The position numbers were made by a program, and so were the translations under genes. This document shows positions 58,890-64,000 of a stretch of DNA of 64,000 nt, in pieces (the first letter of the stretch is position 1; every line of letters begins with the position of its first letter). Under the pieces are notes generated by a model. It had not been told where the DNA came from, searched no databases, and saw only the letters and a program-made list of their open reading frames with translations. Source of the stretch: Nymphaea colorata (Eukaryota > Streptophyta > Magnoliopsida > Nymphaeales > Nymphaeaceae); the NCBI RefSeq assembly GCF_008831285.2, contig NC_045139.1:20316412-20380411 (forward strand), written 5' to 3'.

Positions 58890-59720
58890 GAAATAGAAGG
58901 ATATGAGATAATGTTGTTATTTCATTACCTCAACTCCTTTTGTTTCTCTTCTATAGTATATGTTGGAGTTGTTATTTCATTATCTTATCTCTTTTAGTTT
59001 CTCTTCTACAATGTATGAACTAACGAAAGTGTGAGATCTACCTGGAAATAATAAACTACATCTATCACCAACCTGGATAATATATCCAACAGTCATCCTT
59101 AACGCTTGCTCTGACAAATGTTACTTGGCCGAAGACGATAACTTCCGCCAACGAGGACGATAAGTGCACCCTGTGAATGAGAACTTCTTCTGGAATAAGC
59201 GAACCTGGTAGGAGACTCTGCTCGTTCCAACAGATGTCCTTAAAGTTTCTCCGATTGACGCTCTTTGACCTGTGACAATAACCACTTTGACAAGGATGAT
59301 AACCGCTGCTAGAGAGCTATTCGAAGCATTAAGGAGAAACCTCTACTTCACGACCGATAAACTTTCTTTAACTTTTTCAAGTACGAACTTCTCGCATTAT
59401 TCCTGCTATCCATCTCAGGGCACGCTCTTTTTGAAAAAGTTGTTTTGCCACACCGAAGGGTATTTTTGGACAACAATAATTTTACGTATGGGCTACTCAC
59501 ATCATTCCCACCATCAAACGAGGGGCATTAGTGTCTATCGATTGCACCAGCTGATTCGCCTTCGACCCACCTTGGTGCTTATTCGGCTTCTGAGTTAATG
59601 TTAGAGACAAGTGGTTGTGAGATAATAAAATTATTATGAAATAATGTATATGAGATAATAAAATAGTTATGACATAATGTATATGAGATAATAAAATAAT
59701 TATGAGATAATGCTATAAGC
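58890..59720. repeat. GAGATAAT-rich right flank of the MULE-like locus
   Basis: ATGAGATAATGTT near 58917 and a palindromic pair (TTGTTATTTCATTA with CTTATCTC near 58970) are followed by a short array at 59620-59720. In that array ATGAGATAATAAAAT.ATTATGA.ATAATGTAT recurs about every 36-40 bp. In between, 59050-59600 has an open plus-strand frame (59272-59598) with no recognised motif. The array end at about 59720 may be near the element boundary. Confidence 0.6.
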
Positions 59721-61430
59721 GGAACAAAAAATGAAAACGACAAATTTACTGCTTAAGGGGGAATATTGTCATAACAATATGCATAAACGGACAAATTTTA
59801 CCTACATCGAATCCTCAAATCTTCTTTTTGATGTGTTCATTTTTTATCCCTATAAAAAGATTTTTTTGGGAGTAATCATGGGTTTTTTTTTTATCATACT
59901 TAAAATGACACATGAAATTACATACACCAAGACAGGCCATATATATAACCAGCTTCGCCTACCTAGAGGACACGGTGTAAAAGGAGACTTTACTTGTTGT
60001 CAAATAAAAGATCTTCAATGAAATGCTGACTAGTGTTGTAAAAGCCCGTGGGCTTAAATTATATAATAATGGTCGATTCAAGTCAAATTAACTAGTATTA
60101 AATTAATTCGATTCATCAACTTATACCCGGGTACATTCTATATGTCGTAAACTGCCCAAATTTTTTATAGCTTTTTGAACATATGTAAATTTGTCTTCTT
60201 CTATATTATTTTTTAAAAAAATAGTAAATCTTTTACCACTTTATAAGTAATGCAGCTGAATCTTCGGATGCACTGTAAGTAACAGCAAGTCCGATTCAAT
60301 TCAATTTTCAAACTTCACCACATTTCCCTCGTCCTGTCACTCTCCCTGTACGTCCATGACGTTAGCAATGATGTGAGCCCGCTAAATGCTCTTGAAGACC
60401 TTTACCACAAGATTTAAGACGATGATATTAATTAAGAACATGATATTCCTGCTTCGGTAACAAAAATACAGGTAGCAACAGTTACCAAGAACTAAGTCTG
60501 TTTCCCTCTTTAAAGGTTCACTTTGACCCGTCACCTTTACTTTTTTCTCTTACATTTAATGCGGACTCGAGCTACGGACCTGAATCTGTATATTATCAAT
60601 TAGGTACAAGTGAACTAAATTGAATCGCTCAAGCCATTTGATCTCATTAATTGGGCAGATCACATGCTCGTTTTGAGAAAGTAAAGGCGTAGAGATGTAC
60701 AAATAAAATTTTCCCTCACTGAAATAAAGGGGTTGGTAGTCATTAATATATATTGTCATGGAGTTGTGGACTGGATATTTGTTGGGGGCCACTCTGGTCA
60801 TCATTTCATCTCAACATTATCCCTGAGCATTCTTTTTTTTGGTTTTGCTTTTTGTTCTCTATTTTATGCAAACCTCAGGCAACTGACAAGCGTATGCCCC
60901 CGAGGAGGGAAAAAATCAATTCTCAGAACTTGTGAATCGAGAGGTCCTCAAACCGACGGATTTCTGGATGTCACCTCCACCGAAACCTTATCAGTGCATG
61001 ACTACTGGTGCTAAGACTTTGTCACTCGCCAAACTGAAACCGAACGAACAAAGAAACTCGCACATTTTTGCATCAACGCCCCTCTCTCACTCTCCCCACG
61101 TTTCGGACAAACCATTTTGTATCTATTAAGAACCTGCAACAGCTTATTTACATGCTATTATGATGGGAAAGAGTGCATCAAATGTTGCCATTTCGATCGA
61201 TGACCATTGGAAAGTCTCAAGGGTTAACTGATCTTATTAAACCAATATATGTATTTCATGCTTAAATGCCGAAAATTGATGTCATAAATCGTTCAGAGTC
61301 TGTACAAAATTGTGCATGCATCCACAGACATAGTTATATTATAAAATTTACCTACATATCCAATTAATTTTTGTCATTTCCTTAGTTCCATAATTTTAGA
61401 TACTCCTAGGATTTTAGTCTACGAAACCAA
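59721..61430. other. Spacer with no recognised gene
   Basis: Short ORFs at 59731-60021, 60556-60804 and 60733-61014 show no motif or splice support. A TATA-like CTATAAAAAG occurs near 59851 without a following gene. Confidence 0.5.
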
Positions 61431-61431
61431 A

Positions 61432-61435
<4 letters not shown>

Positions 61436-61466
<31 letters not shown>
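61436..61466. repeat. (TA)n microsatellite
   Basis: About 15 TA units. Confidence 0.95.
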
Positions 61467-61467
<1 letters not shown>

Positions 61468-61556
61468 CGTCTTTCACTATGCAACAGCCAGCCGACCACA
61501 TGGACGGACCATGTTTTTCATTCTAAAAAATTAGAAAAAAAAAAGGTTGCTCAATA

Positions 61557-61985
61557 TTTCATCAAGCGCGTCCGGAGGGGAGGCGACCATAAATCAGCAT
61601 GGGGAAGTCAGTCGCCTCCCACTTCTCTGCCGGCGGCGGATCTGCCGGTGATTGCAAGGCAGCAGCAAGGTACCCGTAAAGAGGGGAAGGAGACCAGCCT
61701 CCATTTTTTTCTGCTTTTTCATGTTTTTTAAAAAATGTTGGCATAGGGGCAGCGATGGAATCCCCTGCCTCAGCCCCTTTTTTTTAACGAATGCAAAAAA
61801 AAGAAAAGCCTAAAGGGGAGGCTGTCGCCTTCCCCATCGTTGCCGGCAGGCTGTGAAGCCCTACCAAGCTGGCAAGGGGAGGGCGTGCGCCCAGCCGGTG
61901 ACAATGGGGGAGGCGATGGCCCTCCCCTTCTCAAACAGGTAGGAGAAACGTTGCCTCCCCTTTTGATGCTCGACATTTAAAATGT
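61557..61985. other. GC-rich island with inverted GGGGAGGC motifs
   Basis: GGGGAGGCGAC near 61576 is mirrored by GTCGCCTCCC near 61610. GGGGAGGC..TCGCC and GGGGGAGGCGATGGCC recur at 61817 and 61907, with GCCTCCCC near 61955. The outermost copies face each other, so the island could be a small inverted-repeat element of about 400 bp. Overlapping short ORFs on the minus strand lack domains. Confidence 0.45.
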
Positions 61986-62425
61986 CTTTCATTTCATTTT
62001 TTGAACAAAAAACATAAGCCATCCACTTGAACAGATCAAACCAACTGATCGTTTTTGTTCAGCCAGGGCATATATAGAAATCATTGCTAAAAGGACAATA
62101 AATTGTCACTAAGCCAACATATATATCATTGCCGCACCATAAACGGTCGCTAATGCCAATATAGTAACTCTCTTTTGGCAACAAATTTATAAATATTAGT
62201 TATCTGATGACAACAGTCATTCGGCAAGATTGAATCGTCTCATACGTATGTGTATATGTGTGTGTACAGATGTTATTACATGGAAAAATATTTAAAAACC
62301 ATTGAAAATACGATGTAATGGAAGCACTAGCAAATTGTTTATGGTATAACAGTCATTTATGATATATTTAGCCTTACTTCTAGATATATAGCCTTCCAGT
62401 AACATCAGACAACCATCAATATATA

Positions 62426-62462
62426 TGTGTGTGTGTATGTGTGTTGGTGTGTGTGTGTGTGC
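62426..62462. repeat. (GT)n microsatellite, interrupted
   Basis: TGTGTGTGTGTATGTGTGTT followed by further GT units. Confidence 0.9.
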
Positions 62463-62635
62463 ACGCGATTAGTTTAACCAATCCCATTTTGGAGCTGGTT
62501 AGCTGAAGCATTTCTTTTTCCCTCACTCACCTACTCTTTCTTTCACCTTCTTTACTTTTAGGTTTTTCCTTTTCAGAATTATCCTCTCTATCTTCATCAC
62601 AAGTACAATATATCTAGTGAGAGAATGAGAATTGA

Positions 62636-62658
62636 ATATATATATATATATATATATA
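62636..62658. repeat. (TA)n microsatellite
   Basis: About 11 TA units. 62660-63540 beyond it holds nothing recognisable. Confidence 0.9.
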
Positions 62659-63544
62659 ATGATGATTCTTTCAGACAATTTAAATAATGTCCAGTCTATT
62701 CCTTTTTATATTGAAACACACGATTGTACATTTTTAATGAAAAGAGACGTAAATAAATTTAAGTTGTCCAATTGTAAAAAACTAGTTACCCTAACAACCA
62801 CTGTTTCCAACTTTGTCTCTCTTTTTGTTTTATTAAATTTGATTTCATAATGCCAACTAAAAATGGTAACTTGCCATGTCCAGCTTGTCAAAGAGGGAGA
62901 ATGAAGCTAATGAGCAGGGCCATTTCTGAGATCATAATCTTCTTTCAAATGCTGTATTCCCACTACTCGTGATCGGCATACAATTCCATTTTTGGTATGG
63001 AAAATGGCAGACAATTGTCATTCCTCCTTTTCTTTCTATAATTTTCATTCGATAAATGGTATTCACTCTTTGGTCAGATAAGTGCACATTCCAGTGTCCA
63101 ATGGGGATGGCAATGCATTGGATCCTTCTTTCTAAGTAGTGCTATCCCAGACCTGGAATCAGCAAAGAAAAGAAAAACATGTCATTTTGACTGTGTATTT
63201 GAAAGATTGTCCTCCAGGAGTGTCCACATTTTTTCATTGCCAAGCAAAAGCTTTGTGGGTGTGCTTATAAAAATTGATGATGATATAGTCAGCAGTAATG
63301 ACATACAATTCCAATTTTTGGTTTGTTCCGTCATTCTAAAGTGTCTTTCTTGGGGGGAGCTAGACTGATGGTGATTAGTAGGTGGTGACCAAGCCCTTGA
63401 TGTTAGTTTACAACGAGAATCTAATTGGATGCCAGTGTTGTACTAGTCATGTTGTTTTGGGAAATTTCGGTTACAAACTCAGAATCAAGTGTAGGAGTTT
63501 AGTGAATAAGCATCTTCTTTAGGTTAGTCACATGTTCCCTTAAA

Positions 63545-63706
63545 GGCTGTTTGGTGCCTGTAATAGATTAATATTGTCTCATGGATCTGCTCCAAAAATT
63601 AGGGAAGATTCGTGAAACAATATGTTACATGGTTCTATGAATAGGACCTAAATTTTGAGGTACATTCACTGAATAGTAACAATCTATTACTGGTGCAAAG
63701 GGTGAT
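63545..63706. mobile_element. Candidate MITE, about 160 bp
   Basis: The left end GGCTGTTTGGTGCCTGTAAT and right end (reverse complement GCACCAGTAATAGATTGTTA) share a perfect 10-base inverted core, GTAATAGATT, extended imperfectly on both sides. The GGCTGTTTGG start is typical of Tourist/Harbinger-like plant MITEs. No clear target duplication was found. Confidence 0.45.
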
Positions 63707-64000
63707 CTTGTTAGGGGTGACATTGTGAGTTCTTCAGTGGAACATTCTCCCTCAAATAGAGTTTTGGAGGTTGAAGGAGTTAAGTTAGCCCCTGCATTGT
63801 GGAGCCCTCTTCCCTAAATGGTTTAAATTGTCTGGTAGGTTCGAAGATAGTCTTGAATTGTATGGATTAAGATGGCAAGGATGATTTCCTACTATGGTCG
63901 AAGAAGTGGAGGACAATGAATTTTAAATTCCCATCAAGGATCATGACTATTTGCAAATGTTGAAATCAGTCTTTCAAGGTCATCCTAGAGTAGTCGTTGA
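63707..64000. other. Window end, no recognised feature
   Basis: Moderately complex sequence with short frames only. It could be the edge of another element or gene outside the window. Confidence 0.4.

Overview
The window is plant nuclear DNA, almost certainly from an angiosperm. The evidence is an intronless SAUR auxin-response gene, two Ty1/copia retrotransposons, a FAR1-type Mutator transposase relic, a plant mobile domain (PMD) relic and many long AT and CT/GA microsatellites. It is gene-poor, AT-rich and dominated by transposon debris. The species cannot be named from the sequence.

Layout. 1-19 kb is a nest of decayed long terminal repeats (LTRs). LTR-A (4155-5608 plus 9579-10045, minus) is split by a solo LTR (LTR-C, 5609-9578, plus). 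Paralogue LTR-B (12146-15685, minus) shows what the site looked like without the insertion. Two further related blocks flank them (R1, about 1150-3040 and 15700-18860). 19.5-20.1 kb holds two antisense copia RNase H relics, followed by CT/TA microsatellites. At 23782-23862 there is one clean exon of a 26S proteasome subunit RPN9 homologue. Copia-1 (24281-28775, plus) lies just downstream of it, with 5-bp target duplication GCATT, LTRs about 10% diverged, and gag-pol full of stops.

The only intact, clearly functional-looking gene is the SAUR gene at 31018-31476 (minus). Copia-2 (36228-43047, minus, target duplication TCAAC) is young, with LTRs about 4% different and only three obvious lesions in gag-pol. 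It landed inside a small membrane-protein ORF (minus), whose frame continues exactly on the far side of the element. Copia-2 also appears to carry the first gag exon in its LTR, spliced over a 1.85-kb leader intron.

47.7-59.7 kb looks like one large decayed Mutator-like (MULE) locus. A FAR1/FHY3-type transposase relic (plus) is followed by a Ulp1/C48 SUMO-protease-like relic (minus) and a PMD relic (minus). Three different tandem arrays lie between them, with repeat lengths of about 270, 205 and 170 bp. All three arrays, and the flanks, are rich in GATAA/GAGATAAT, which resembles the outer end of the maize Mu terminal repeat. This composite is the best candidate for an undescribed system. The last 4 kb has a GC-rich island, microsatellites and a candidate MITE.
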